DNA of 64,000 nt from JAOTZA01 sp965224065 (GCA_965224065.1 CBDCYF010000005.1:3286001-3350000), one strand, 5' to 3'; numbered from the stretch's first letter, positions 1 to 10,412 are shown. Program-made: numbers and translations. Notes: generated from the letters alone by a model not told the origin.

Positions 1-1
1 T

Positions 2-829
2 CTGAATGACTACGCCAAGCGAGAGGAAGATCTTTCGACTCACTGGGACGAACGGATCGCCGCTAAGCAGAGGTCCATCGAACAGGCTGGAGCGGCCTAC
101 AAAGTGGAAACCCGGCGCAGGATGGAGGGGTTGATGTCCCCGCTTGCCTCCGGGCCGAGCGCGGGCGATTCGCTCGGCTCGGGGGAGTTCGCGACCAAAC
201 TGTCGGAGGTGGTCACTCTGCGCGCGCAACTGGCGCAGACTCCCAGAGTCCTCAAACTCGAGAAGGCGGCCAGCGATGAGACGGTGTTGGATCTTCTTGC
301 CAGAAACGTCAACGTCGGCGACGCCGATAACACTCTCGTTACGCAGGAAATCAACCCGCTTTACGATCAACTCGCCGTTCGTGCGCTCGAACTGGAAAGT
401 GACCTGAAGAGAATGGCTGCGAGTCGTCTGCAAACGGTGTCCGAGTTGCTGGTCAATTTGGAAAAAATGCAGTGGGAGCGCGGCGCCGGCTTCGCGGCTC
501 TGCGGGACGGCGGTCTCGTCGACCTGAAGATCCTCCGGCGGCGGCGAGCCGAGGCAATTGAAGAGCTCGTCAGAGAAAGAGCATCGACTCTCGCTCAAAT
601 GGACCGGCGCCAGTCCGAGTTGGCGAACCTCGAGGGTCTTCTTAGCGCTCGGTTCAACACCGCAAGGGTCGGGGTCACGCTTTCCGAGCTCGACACCATC
701 GACATAGTTGCGCCGGCGGTCCTCAATTCGGTCCCCAGGCCCAAAGGTGTTCTCCTTCGAGTATTGGTTGCGACGATTGTGGGGGCGGTTCTGGGTTTGG
801 TGCTGGCTCTGTTTAGGTCGGTGACCTGA
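2..829 (+). CDS. Wzz-like polysaccharide chain-length determinant, C-terminal part (5' truncated by window edge)
   Basis: The frame is open from base 2 to the stop at 829, so only the last ~275 residues are present. The visible protein is a long, charged, helix-rich segment (likely periplasmic coiled coil) ending in one hydrophobic span, about 20 residues of V/L/A/G, just before the C-terminus. The stretch before it (VAPAVLNSVPRPKGV) resembles the proline-rich lead-in to the second membrane helix of Wzz/chain-length regulators. In that family the protein sits in the inner membrane and sets polysaccharide length. No kinase domain follows. A GTG at 104 is in frame but internal to the conserved-looking helix, so I do not take it as a start. 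The neighbouring sigma-factor gene is convergent. Family assignment is moderate because the N-terminal membrane segment lies outside the window. Confidence 0.6.
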   Translation: MNDYAKREEDLSTHWDERIAAKQRSIEQAGAAYKVETRRRMEGLMSPLASGPSAGDSLGSGEFATKLSEVVTLRAQLAQTPRVLKLEKAASDETVLDLLARNVNVGDADNTLVTQEINPLYDQLAVRALELESDLKRMAASRLQTVSELLVNLEKMQWERGAGFAALRDGGLVDLKILRRRRAEAIEELVRERASTLAQMDRRQSELANLEGLLSARFNTARVGVTLSELDTIDIVAPAVLNSVPRPKGVLLRVLVATIVGAVLGLVLALFRSVT

Positions 830-850
830 CTTGAAAAAGATCGAGGCGGC

Positions 851-1420
851 TTACCCTCGGGCCATCGGTTCTCCGGCGACGCCTTCCTCGACCAGTCGAT
901 CCAGGATCTTTCGAGCTTCCTGGATGCATCGGAACATCTGGACCCGCAGGGCGCCCTCGCTCTTGCCGAGCAGCTCGGCAAGCTGCCGGTAGGATTTTCC
1001 CTCGCCGACGTGCTGATCGATGAGATCACGGCAGGGTTTGCGAAGCTGCGCGAGGGCCGTTTGTGCCAGGCGGTGTTCTTCTCGCCGCAGAGTAGACTCC
1101 TGGGGGCCGGGACGCAGGTCCGCGATGTCGCTCTCCTCGGTCTGTTCGAACCGCTTCTTTCTCAGCCAGTCGATACACCGGCGTGCGGTCACGACTTCAA
1201 CAAAACCCCAGAATCGGTTCCCGGCGTCAAAGCCTGCTCTGTTGGCCGCCTGCCAGATCTGAGTCATCACTTCCTGTTCGACGTCCTGGCGGTCAGTGGC
1301 CGTCATGCGATAGCCGCGAAAACCGACGATCCTACGGACGCGCTCCCGAACGGCGCGAACGGCTTCAGGATCACCGCGGCGAAAGTTGGGACCGACGTTG
1401 CCGTCCGGTTCCTGACTCAT
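851..1420 (-). CDS. RNA polymerase ECF-type sigma-70 factor
   Basis: A 189-residue protein with the two-domain layout of ECF sigma factors. Region 2 is around residues 45-90, with DVEQEVMTQIWQ for core binding and the -10-recognition helix near VVTARRCIDWLRKKR. Region 4 is around residues 125-180, with a helix-turn-helix at SYRQLAELLGKSEGALRVQ that would contact the -35 element. It directs RNA polymerase to a small regulon. No zinc-finger anti-sigma gene is next to it, unlike the second ECF gene near 54.5 kb. It is convergent with the Wzz-like gene and divergent from the membrane glycosyltransferase-like gene at 1632. The ATG at 1420 fits the family's start. Confidence 0.85.
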   Translation of the reverse strand: MSQEPDGNVGPNFRRGDPEAVRAVRERVRRIVGFRGYRMTATDRQDVEQEVMTQIWQAANRAGFDAGNRFWGFVEVVTARRCIDWLRKKRFEQTEESDIADLRPGPQESTLRREEHRLAQTALAQLRKPCRDLIDQHVGEGKSYRQLAELLGKSEGALRVQMFRCIQEARKILDRLVEEGVAGEPMARG

Positions 1421-1631
1421 CCTTACAGGTGTCTCATGGGAGATGACCCGTCCAACCTTGCCCTGCTGCTGGCCCGCACCGGTAAGTGTCTCACACGCGG
1501 TCAGGGTATCGGGGGCGGGCCGGTTCGTCCGTGATCCCCGTCACACCATCGTCCGCCCTGGTGTAGCATTTGAGGGCTTCCGCCGTCGGCGCCGGCCGGT
1601 GGTCCGGCGATCCAAGAGCCCCAAAGCCCTC

Positions 1632-3791
1632 GTGACCCGACGCGCCGTTTTCCTGCCGCTTGCTCTGCTCGCGATAGCTTTTTTTTGCGCGCTCTGGGTC
1701 CTCAGGGGCTCGCCGGACAGGATCTCCGGCGACGAGTCCACCTATGTCGCTATGGCCGAGAGCGTGGCGCTCGATTTCGATCTCCGCTTCGACGCGGGGG
1801 ACCGGCAGCGCCTGCTCTCCAACTCGATCGACGGACGCAAATCGGTGATCCTGCAACGGGCGCCGTTTGGTATCGCCTACTCCAAGCCCATCGTCTACCC
1901 ACTGGCCGGAGCCCCCTTCTATCGCCTCTTTGGCACCCGGGGCCTGGTGCTTCTCAACGCGCTTCTCCTGGGAGGCGCGGTGTGGCTTCTGGCTCGTTGG
2001 CTGGCGCGCCTCGACGGGGAGGGCGACGCGATCCCGACCCTGGTGACGTTTGCCGCCGCCGGCCTCTTGCTGCCCTATGTCGCCTGGAAGACCGGTGACT
2101 TGATGCAAGCCGCTCTGGCGATCGCCGGCTTGGCCTTGTGTCTGGAGGAGGTCCGAGCGCGGGATGAAGCCGGGAGCCACGATGGCGGGGACCGAGGCCT
2201 GGTCCGCCGTGTCTGCGGGGGTTTTCTTCTGGGCCTGCTCATCTCGTTACGATTGACCAATGCTCTGGTCGCGGTAATTCCCGTTCTCGCCCTCGTTCTC
2301 GCCCGCCGTCGGCGCTCGGCGATCGCCACCACGGTTGCGATCGCGGCGACTTTTCTGGCGTGTGTCGGCGCAACGAGATGGTTCGAAGGATCCCCGAGCC
2401 CCTACCGAACGATCCGGGCCACCTTCAACGCCGAGACCGGCTATCCGGTAGGTACCGAAGCGGAGACGGCGCTGCGGCGATTCGACTTCGACCGTGCCAC
2501 CTATGACGATAAGAAGGAGTTGATCGAGCCTCCCTTGGCGAGCGCTTACTCCGCTGTCTACTTTTTGGCCGGCCGATATACAGGTCTGATCCTCTATTTC
2601 CCGATGGCCTTTGTGCTCGTGGGGTCCGCGCTTCGGCGGCCGGACCGGACTTCTTGGGTGGTTCTCGCGGCAGTGGGCGCTCTGAGCGTCTTTTATCTGG
2701 TCTATCTGCCGTTCAACTACTTTGGCGGCGCGACCTGTATCGGCAATCGTTATTTTCTCGTCGGTTATGCCGCGCTGCCCTTTGCTCTCACGCGTCCGGT
2801 TCGCGTCAAAGCGCTGGTCGCGGTTTGGTGTGTGGCCCTGTTGACGGCGGTTTCCGCGCTGGCGTCGGTGATCACCACGCGTGAGGACGACCGCTCGCTG
2901 CTCAACCACGCGCACGCGGGGGTCTTTCGCTGGTTGCCGTACGAGAGCACGGCGGCGGGTCTGGCCGGCGGGCGCGACGTCTTCTGGAAGAAAGAGTTTG
3001 CTCGCTTTGTGGATCCGTACTCGGACGTCTCGCAGTGGAAGTTCCGTCTCGGCTCGGACGATCCTCCGACCGAGATCGGTGTGGCCAATCTGCGCCCCGA
3101 CGACCGTCTGCGCTTTCTGGTGCTCTCGGCCGCACCCGAGATCGAGCTCGTCTACCGCGATTGGGGCCGTAGGGTGAGGATCCCCCTGAGGAGGCCGTTG
3201 GGGAAGCAGGGCCTGGTGGAGATCGAGCCGTCGCGGCCGCTGCGGCGCCATCCGCTCTGGTTCCGCAACATCTGGGACCACGGGCTGCCGTACTACACGC
3301 GTGTCTTCCGCCTGGCGGTCCGCACGCCGGGAGACCAGCCCATCGAGGCCGAGATCCGTTATCTGGGTCTCGAGCCGTGGCCCGAAGCGGTCTTCTCCCG
3401 CGAGGTCGTGGAGGCTCGAGCGTCCGACGCCGCTTCACCCGAGACCAGCAGCCGGCTGGCGCTGCGAATCCGCAATACCAGCACCGAGACCTGGACGAGC
3501 CAGGGCGTCTTTCCGGTCTACCTGAGCTACCGGCTGACTCCGCTCGACGGCTCGGGCACGCCGGTCGAGGGGCCGCGCTCGCCGCTGGGTGTGGTCCCGC
3601 CGGGGGCCGAGGCCACACGCAGTCTTACCGTGGAGTGGCCTTCGAGCCCGGGCCGCTACCGGCTGACGGCGGATCTTCTGGTCGAAGGGGTCTCGTGGTT
3701 TGCCGAGCGGGTGGGCGAGCCGGTCTTCGAGGCCGAGGTAGCCGTCGGCGCTCTGGCTGGCGCCTCGACCGGGCCCCCATCCGGGACTTGA
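1632..3791 (+). CDS. Polytopic membrane protein, GT-C glycosyltransferase-like, with C-terminal Ig-like domain
   Basis: The GTG at 1632 gives 719 residues and puts a hydrophobic helix right at the N-terminus; the frame is open further upstream but that extension is arginine-rich and unconserved-looking. After the first membrane helix comes SGDESTYVAMAES, matching the acidic D-E-x-x-Y loop typical of GT-C enzymes that use lipid-linked sugars. About 9-11 hydrophobic segments follow to residue ~420. The last ~290 residues are soluble. They end in a beta-rich segment with an N-T-x-x-x-x-W motif, a proline-glycine turn and PGRYRLTADLLV, resembling NBR1-like/Ig-like repeats. Location is inferred as inner membrane with a periplasmic tail. 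The transferred sugar cannot be told. The stop codon overlaps the -35 box of the groESL promoter. Confidence 0.6.
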   Translation: MTRRAVFLPLALLAIAFFCALWVLRGSPDRISGDESTYVAMAESVALDFDLRFDAGDRQRLLSNSIDGRKSVILQRAPFGIAYSKPIVYPLAGAPFYRLFGTRGLVLLNALLLGGAVWLLARWLARLDGEGDAIPTLVTFAAAGLLLPYVAWKTGDLMQAALAIAGLALCLEEVRARDEAGSHDGGDRGLVRRVCGGFLLGLLISLRLTNALVAVIPVLALVLARRRRSAIATTVAIAATFLACVGATRWFEGSPSPYRTIRATFNAETGYPVGTEAETALRRFDFDRATYDDKKELIEPPLASAYSAVYFLAGRYTGLILYFPMAFVLVGSALRRPDRTSWVVLAAVGALSVFYLVYLPFNYFGGATCIGNRYFLVGYAALPFALTRPVRVKALVAVWCVALLTAVSALASVITTREDDRSLLNHAHAGVFRWLPYESTAAGLAGGRDVFWKKEFARFVDPYSDVSQWKFRLGSDDPPTEIGVANLRPDDRLRFLVLSAAPEIELVYRDWGRRVRIPLRRPLGKQGLVEIEPSRPLRRHPLWFRNIWDHGLPYYTRVFRLAVRTPGDQPIEAEIRYLGLEPWPEAVFSREVVEARASDAASPETSSRLALRIRNTSTETWTSQGVFPVYLSYRLTPLDGSGTPVEGPRSPLGVVPPGAEATRSLTVEWPSSPGRYRLTADLLVEGVSWFAERVGEPVFEAEVAVGALAGASTGPPSGT

Positions 3792-3816
3792 CGCTCCCCG
3801 GTTCGGGCCATACAAT
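3788..3816 (+). promoter_or_regulatory. groESL sigma-70 promoter
   Basis: TTGACG (3788-3793) and TACAAT (3811-3816) are separated by exactly 17 bp, a near-consensus housekeeping promoter. The -35 box shares bases with the TGA stop of the upstream gene (3789-3791). The predicted start point falls just inside the CIRCE element immediately downstream. Confidence 0.85.
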
Positions 3817-3819
3817 TTG

Positions 3820-3846
3820 CTAGCAGTCGGGCGAGAGGAGTGCTAA
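3820..3846 (+). promoter_or_regulatory. CIRCE operator (HrcA-binding inverted repeat)
   Basis: The right half GAGTGCTAA (3838-3846) is a perfect match to the CIRCE consensus. The left half CTAGCAGTC (3820-3828) matches TTAGCACTC at 7 of 9 positions, and the spacer is the canonical 9 bases. It lies just downstream of the -10 box and upstream of groES, so HrcA would block transcription at normal temperature and release it on heat shock or chaperonin overload. The hrcA gene is not in the window. Confidence 0.85.
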
Positions 3847-3924
3847 GCTCTGCGTCCGTTGTCCACGCGACATCCAAGATAACTAGCTGCTCAAGCAGCA
3901 ACTTACCGCTACGGAGGAATACCA

Positions 3925-4218
3925 GTGGCAGTGAACATTCGTCCCTTGCACGACCGCGTTCTGGTCAAGCGACTGGAGAAGGAAGAAGAGGTCCGGGGAG
4001 GCATCATCATCCCCGACACAGCCAAAGAGAAGCCACAGGAGGCCGAGGTCGTCTCCGTCGGTCCCGGCAAGCTCGGTGACGACGGTGCGCGCGCGCCGAT
4101 GGACGTCAACGCGGGCGACCGCATTCTGATCGGCAAGTACTCGGGCAGCGAGATCAAGATCGACGACGAGGAATACGTCATCCTGCGTGAGGACGAGATC
4201 CTCGCGGTCGTCGGCTAG
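3925..4218 (+). CDS. groES: Co-chaperonin GroES
   Basis: A 97-residue protein of the usual GroES length. It opens with NIRPLHDRVLVKR, contains the mobile loop GGIIIPDTAKEKPQE that docks onto GroEL, and ends with EYVILREDEILAVVG, the conserved end of the Cpn10 fold. It forms the heptameric lid of the GroEL folding chamber in the cytoplasm. The start is GTG with a good Shine-Dalgarno (GGAGGA at 3913-3918). It is followed 36 bases later by groEL in the same operon, under the CIRCE-controlled promoter. Confidence 0.98.
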   Translation: MAVNIRPLHDRVLVKRLEKEEEVRGGIIIPDTAKEKPQEAEVVSVGPGKLGDDGARAPMDVNAGDRILIGKYSGSEIKIDDEEYVILREDEILAVVG

Positions 4219-4254
4219 CCCCAGGCACATTCAATCCAAGGAGGATTAGGAATC

Positions 4255-5907
<1,653 letters not shown>

Positions 5908-5933
5908 GCTTCCCAGCCAAACGCTTCCATTCG

Positions 5934-5965
5934 ACGGCCCGGGGCAACCCGGGCCGTTTTTTTTT
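5934..5965 (+). terminator. Rho-independent terminator of groESL
   Basis: A perfect 10-bp stem (ACGGCCCGGG at 5934-5943 with CCCGGGCCGT at 5948-5957) closes a GCAA loop and runs into nine T residues. It ends the groESL transcript. There is no A-tract on the left side, so it should not stop the minus-strand cluster arriving from the right. Confidence 0.93.
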
Positions 5966-5968
5966 GCG

Positions 5969-6157
5969 CTAGAACAGCGTGTAAATAAACGGCGCGACGC
6001 CGCTACCGCCGACGACGAGGAGCGCCCCGACCAAGAGCAGAACCACCAGGATCGGGATCATCCACCACTTCTTGTTCTCGCCCAAAAACTGGACGAACTC
6101 GGCGACAAAGGACTGTCGCTTTTCGTCGGCCTGTCTCTCGAACTCGCTTTTGGACAT
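5969..6157 (-). CDS. DUF5989-family small membrane protein
   Basis: A 62-residue protein: a charged N-terminal half (residues 1-30, with EFVQFLGENKKWW) followed by one hydrophobic helix (IPILVVLLLVGALLVVGG) and a short hydrophobic tail. This matches the small DUF5989 proteins that accompany carbamoyltransferases and SxtJ. The ATG at 6157 has GGAGGA just upstream, whereas the longer open frame has no such support. It is the last gene of the surface-polysaccharide cluster, 29 bases after sxtJ. Its function is unknown; the context suggests help with carbamoylation of an exported or membrane-linked glycan. Confidence 0.75.
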   Translation of the reverse strand: MSKSEFERQADEKRQSFVAEFVQFLGENKKWWMIPILVVLLLVGALLVVGGSGVAPFIYTLF

Positions 6158-6186
6158 GGGGCTTCCTCCAGGCGGGACAAACGCTA

Positions 6187-6597
6187 TCAGAACTGCTGGA
6201 AGTAACGCTTGGGAGCCGGTCTGGGCGGCCGTCGGACCCAATAGGTGGCCGCTTTGCGGTCGATCGACCGCTCCAGCGGGTCTCGTCCGATCAGCCGGAA
6301 GACCAGGCCGATCGGGGTGACCACTAGGTAGTAGGTGAGCGCCAGCAGCACAAAGCCGATGACCATGCCGATGGGGAAGGCGGCAAGCGACAGGGCGAGA
6401 AAGAGCCAGCGGATGGCCCGTGGGACCAAGAGCCCCACCAGGGCCACGACCGGACCGAGTCCCCACAACACCGGCGAGACGCGATTTTCCCCGATCCGCC
6501 ACCACAGGAGGGCGCCGACCACGCCGGCGGCTACCAGAAAGGCGACGGCAAACTGGCGCAACTGCCGGTCGGTGGGCTTCCAGATGATGTCGATCAT
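6187..6597 (-). CDS. SxtJ-family membrane protein
   Basis: A 136-residue protein opening with WKPTDRQLRQFA, then four or so hydrophobic helices, and ending in a basic tail with DRKAATYWVRR. This is the layout of SxtJ proteins, first named in the saxitoxin cluster and commonly found beside NodU/CmcH carbamoyltransferases. It lies 21 bases downstream of the carbamoyltransferase gene and just upstream of the DUF5989 gene. The role is not established; by position it would work with the carbamoyltransferase at the inner membrane. Confidence 0.8.
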   Translation of the reverse strand: MIDIIWKPTDRQLRQFAVAFLVAAGVVGALLWWRIGENRVSPVLWGLGPVVALVGLLVPRAIRWLFLALSLAAFPIGMVIGFVLLALTYYLVVTPIGLVFRLIGRDPLERSIDRKAATYWVRRPPRPAPKRYFQQF

Positions 6598-6618
6598 GAT
6601 GCTTGGGGGCTCCCTGCC

Positions 6619-8454
6619 TCAGTCGAGGTCAAAGCTCGCCAGATACTTTTCTCTCTCTCGCTGGGTCAGGAGCTCCGGCTGGTCTTCTTTGAGCAGGAGA
6701 AACGACTCCATCACCAGAACGTCCATGTTGGTTGCCAGAAAACAGCGATAGGCGTCCTCCGGCGTGCAGACGATCGGCTCGCCGCGGATGTTGAAGCTGG
6801 TGTTGATGGCCACCGGGCAGCCGGTCAATTGGTGAAAGCGCTCGAGCAGCGGCCGGAACGGGCTGCCACGCCGGTCGTCCACCGTCTGGACGCGGGCCGA
6901 GTAGTCGACATGGGTGATGGCGGGCACTTGCGAGCGCACCACCTTGAGCTTGTCGAGACCCCGAGCGCCGTTTCCGTCGACGGTCAGCCGCTTGTCGGCA
7001 CACACGTCTGCGACCAGCAGCATGTAGGGGCTCTCCTCACCCGGCTGGAATTCGAAGTACTCGTGGTTGTGCTCGCTCAAGATGATCGGGGCAAACGGCC
7101 GGAACGACTCTCGGAACTTGATTTTGACGTTCATCACCCGCTGCATCTCGCGGCTGCGGGCATCGCCGATGATCGAGCGGGCGCCCAGGGCCCGCGGACC
7201 GAACTCCATGCGGCCCGCAAACCAGCCGACCACCTTTTCTTCGGCCATCAAGCGCGCCACGCGATCGCACAACCGATCGTGGTCGGCAAAATGGTGATAG
7301 ACGGCACCGGTCTCGTCGAGATGTTCGCGGATCCGGTCGTCGGAGAAGCTCGGGCCCAGGTAGGAGCCGCTTTGCGCATCGGGCTGCGCCGGCGCGCGCC
7401 GGTTTTCCAGCAACTGGTGCCAGACAAAGAGCGCCGCGCCGAGCGCCCCGCCGGCGTCCCCGGCGGCCGGTTGGATCCAGATCGACTCGAACGGGCCCTC
7501 GCGCAGGATCTTGCCGTTGGCCACGCAGTTGAGGGCGACACCACCGGCCATGACCAGGTTTTTCTCTCCCGTCTCGCGGTGGACGTGGCGCGCCACCCGC
7601 AGAACCACCTCCTCGGTGACCGCTTGAACCGACGCCGCCAGGTCCATTTCTCGTTGGGTGAGCTCGGACTCGGGTTTTCGCGGCGGGCCGCCAAAGAGGT
7701 CGGCAAACCGCCGCGAGGTCATCGTCAGCCCCTGGCAATAGTTGAAGTACGACATGTCCATCCGGAACGAGCCGTCGTCTTTGAGATCGATCAGATGCCG
7801 GAGGATCTCGTCGCGGTAGACCGGCTCGCCGTACGGCGCGAGCCCCATCAGCTTGTATTCGCCACTGTTGACCCGGAAGCCGGTGAAGTAGGTAAATGCC
7901 GAGTAGAGAAGCCCCAATGAGTGGGGGAAGCGGAGCTCGTGGGTGAGGTCGATCTCGTGACCGCGCCCGACGCCGTAGCTCGCGGTGGCCCACTCTCCGA
8001 CGCCGTCCATGGTCAGGATGGCGGCGCTGTCGAAGGGCGAGGGGTAGAACGCGCTGGCGGCGTGGGACTCGTGATGCTCGGTGAACACATAGCGGCCGCC
8101 GTATTGCTTGCGCAGCCCTTCATCCATCTGGCGCGGCAGCCAGAGCTTTTGCTTGAGCCACAGCGGCATTGCCTTGCGGAACGAGCGGAAGCCCGCCGGC
8201 GCGTATGCCACATAGGTCTCGAGCAGCCGCTCGAACTTGGTGAGCGGCTTGTCATAGAAGGCCACATAGTCGAGGTCGGTCGGGGCCAGCCCGGCCTCTT
8301 CGAGGCAATAGTCGATGGCATGTTGCGGAAAGGAGTAGTCGTGTTTCTTGCGGGTGAACCGCTCCTCCTGGGCGGCACCGACGACCTCGCCATCGACCAC
8401 CAGCGCGGCGGCCGAGTCGTGGTAGAAGGCGGAGATCCCCAGGATCGCGGTCAT
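6619..8454 (-). CDS. Carbamoyltransferase, NodU/CmcH/TobZ family (cluster-linked)
   Basis: A 611-residue protein of typical family length. The N-terminal YrdC-like/Kae1-like domain starts ILGISAFYHDSAAAL, with metal-binding histidines around HESHAASAF near residue 115. The C-terminal carbamoyltransferase domain shows GRMEFGPRALGARSI and AINTSFNIRGEPIVC. The family makes carbamoyl-adenylate from carbamoyl phosphate and ATP, then transfers the carbamoyl group to a hydroxyl. The start at 8454 overlaps the galE stop as ATGA; a longer in-frame extension was rejected because the family begins at ILGI. In this context the acceptor is probably a sugar of the polysaccharide made by the cluster. Confidence 0.93.
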   Translation of the reverse strand: MTAILGISAFYHDSAAALVVDGEVVGAAQEERFTRKKHDYSFPQHAIDYCLEEAGLAPTDLDYVAFYDKPLTKFERLLETYVAYAPAGFRSFRKAMPLWLKQKLWLPRQMDEGLRKQYGGRYVFTEHHESHAASAFYPSPFDSAAILTMDGVGEWATASYGVGRGHEIDLTHELRFPHSLGLLYSAFTYFTGFRVNSGEYKLMGLAPYGEPVYRDEILRHLIDLKDDGSFRMDMSYFNYCQGLTMTSRRFADLFGGPPRKPESELTQREMDLAASVQAVTEEVVLRVARHVHRETGEKNLVMAGGVALNCVANGKILREGPFESIWIQPAAGDAGGALGAALFVWHQLLENRRAPAQPDAQSGSYLGPSFSDDRIREHLDETGAVYHHFADHDRLCDRVARLMAEEKVVGWFAGRMEFGPRALGARSIIGDARSREMQRVMNVKIKFRESFRPFAPIILSEHNHEYFEFQPGEESPYMLLVADVCADKRLTVDGNGARGLDKLKVVRSQVPAITHVDYSARVQTVDDRRGSPFRPLLERFHQLTGCPVAINTSFNIRGEPIVCTPEDAYRCFLATNMDVLVMESFLLLKEDQPELLTQREREKYLASFDLD

Positions 8455-9425
8455 GCGCTCTGGTAGCCGTTGGGATGGCGCCGGTGCCAGTCCCAAGCGT
8501 CGGCGAGGATGGTCTCGAGATCCGACGACTGCGGACGCCAGCCGAGTTCCTCGGCGGCCTTCGTTGCGTCGGCGACCAGGATCGGCGGGTCGCCGGCGCG
8601 CCGCGGCGCGGTTTCGAAGGCGATTGGCCGGCCGGTCACTTTACTCGCCGTGTCGATGACCTGACGGACCGAGTGGCCGGCACCGGTGCCGAGATTGTAG
8701 GCGCCCCGGGCGCCTTTTTCGAGCGCCAGCACGTGGGCGCGGGCGAGGTCGGCGACATGGATGTAGTCGCGGACGCAGGTACCGTCGACGGTGTCGTAGT
8801 CGTCGCCGAACACTTCGATCTTCCGGCGCCCGCCGAGAGCGACTTGCAGAACCAACGGGATCAGATGGGTTTCCGGGTCGTGATCTTCGCCGAGATCGAG
8901 AGCGGCCCCGGCGGCGTTGAAGTATCGCAGGAACACCGGCTCCAGGTCCATCGATTCGCGGCCCCAGAGCAGCAGCCGCTCCAGGGCCAGCTTGGTCTCG
9001 CCGTAGGGGTTGGTGGGGGACTGTGGGGTGGTCTCCGGGATCGGCTGCCGCTCCGGCTCCCCATAGGTCGCGCATGTGGAGGAGAAAACGATCCGCCGGA
9101 CACCGGCGGCCGCCATCGCCCCCACCAGCGAGATGCCGCCACCGAGATTGTTCTCGTAGTACTCGAGAGGCTTGTGTACCGATTCGCCGACATAGGCGTA
9201 GGCGGCAAAATGGACCACCGCCTCCGGACGGTGTTCGACGAGCGCCTGACGGATCTCCTCCCGGTTGCGGAGATCGCCGTGGACAAACTCGGCTCGGCGG
9301 TCCACAGCCTCCCGGTGGCCGCGTTCCAGGTTGTCGAAAACCACCACCCGATGTCCCGCTTCGAGCAGCAGCTTGGTGGTCACCGAGCCGATATACCCGG
9401 CGCCGCCTGTGACCAGGACCTTCAT
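8451..9425 (-). CDS. galE: UDP-glucose 4-epimerase
   Basis: A 324-residue extended short-chain dehydrogenase/reductase. It has the NAD-binding TGGAGYIGS at residues 6-14, the serine-containing SSTCATYG near 115, the catalytic Y-x-x-x-K in PYGETK near 140, and GTCVRDYIHVADLA typical of GalE. It interconverts UDP-glucose and UDP-galactose (or the N-acetyl forms), supplying building blocks for the polysaccharide. It overlaps the carbamoyltransferase start by four bases and lies four bases after the preceding epimerase gene. GalE is the best fit, though substrate range within this family cannot be read from sequence alone. Confidence 0.9.
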   Translation of the reverse strand: MKVLVTGGAGYIGSVTTKLLLEAGHRVVVFDNLERGHREAVDRRAEFVHGDLRNREEIRQALVEHRPEAVVHFAAYAYVGESVHKPLEYYENNLGGGISLVGAMAAAGVRRIVFSSTCATYGEPERQPIPETTPQSPTNPYGETKLALERLLLWGRESMDLEPVFLRYFNAAGAALDLGEDHDPETHLIPLVLQVALGGRRKIEVFGDDYDTVDGTCVRDYIHVADLARAHVLALEKGARGAYNLGTGAGHSVRQVIDTASKVTGRPIAFETAPRRAGDPPILVADATKAAEELGWRPQSSDLETILADAWDWHRRHPNGYQSA

Positions 9426-9428
9426 GGT

Positions 9429-10412
9429 TCAGGCGAAAGCGCTGGGACGGGCAAGGGTCCTGTAATAGGCGGCGGAACGCTCGAGCCCTTCCGGCATGTC
9501 GACGGTCGGACGGTAATCAAAGGTCCGTTGGGCGAGGCCGATGTCGGCTTGGGAGTGGCGGACATCTCCCGGTCTCTCGGCGGCGTGCTCGGGCCGGATC
9601 TCGGATTCGGTCAGTGATGCGATGTCCGCCGCGAGCTGGTTGATCGTCGTCCGCTCGCCGGCGGCGACGTTGTAGACGGGTCCGTTCAAACGCGAGCCGG
9701 GAGCGCACGCGGCCAGCAAGTTGGCGCGAACGACATCGCCTACAAAGGTGAAGTCGCGGCTTTGTTCGCCGTCGCCGAAGATCGTCGGAGCCCGGCCTGA
9801 CAGAAAGGCCGCAAAAAAACGAGGGATCACCGCGGCATAGTCGCCCGCGGGATTCTGGCGCGGACCGTAGACGTTGAAGTACCGCAAGCCGACGAGCTCC
9901 TGGCCGTAGCTCCGGGAGAACGTCCGAGCCACGTCCTCCGCCATCTGTTTGGACAGGGCATACGGCGACAGGGGGCGGCCCTCGACGCCCTCGAGCTTTG
10001 GCAGCTCTCGGGCGTCGCCATAGACACTCGAGGACGAGGCGTACACGGTCCGCCGAGCGCCGGCCTCGAAGGCGGCGCGGAAGACATTGGCCGACCCCAG
10101 GGTGTTGACCTCGATCGTAGGAATCGGATCGTTCACCGAACGAGGGACCGAACCCATGGCCGCCTGGTGAAAGACGAATTCGACCCCGCGGGCGGCGTCG
10201 CGACAGTCCTCGAGCTGGCGAATGTCGCCCTCGACGAACTCGATAGCCTGGGCGCAGGCCGTGAGGTTATCCAGCGATCCGGTGCTCAAGTCGTCCAGCA
10301 CCCGGACCCGGGCCCCTTTTTCGCTCAGTGCCTCGACCAGATGCGAGCCGATAAAGCCCGCCCCTCCCGTTACCAGAACGGATTTTCCGTCGAAGCTGTC
10401 GAGATAGGCCAT
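9429..10412 (-). CDS. NAD-dependent sugar-nucleotide epimerase (WbpP/UDP-GlcNAc 4-epimerase-like)
   Basis: A 327-residue SDR enzyme with TGGAGFIGSHLVEAL near residue 16, SSSSVYGDA near 125, and the catalytic tyrosine/lysine in SPYALSKQMAED near 150. The AAMGSVPRSVNDP segment and the YFNVYGPRQNP motif are characteristic of the WbpP/Gne and related UDP-hexose 4-epimerase or dehydratase group. It probably makes UDP-GalNAc/GalNAcA or a similar donor for the cluster. It ends four bases before galE. A GDP- or dTDP-sugar substrate cannot be excluded. Confidence 0.82.
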   Translation of the reverse strand: MAYLDSFDGKSVLVTGGAGFIGSHLVEALSEKGARVRVLDDLSTGSLDNLTACAQAIEFVEGDIRQLEDCRDAARGVEFVFHQAAMGSVPRSVNDPIPTIEVNTLGSANVFRAAFEAGARRTVYASSSSVYGDARELPKLEGVEGRPLSPYALSKQMAEDVARTFSRSYGQELVGLRYFNVYGPRQNPAGDYAAVIPRFFAAFLSGRAPTIFGDGEQSRDFTFVGDVVRANLLAACAPGSRLNGPVYNVAAGERTTINQLAADIASLTESEIRPEHAAERPGDVRHSQADIGLAQRTFDYRPTVDMPEGLERSAAYYRTLARPSAFA

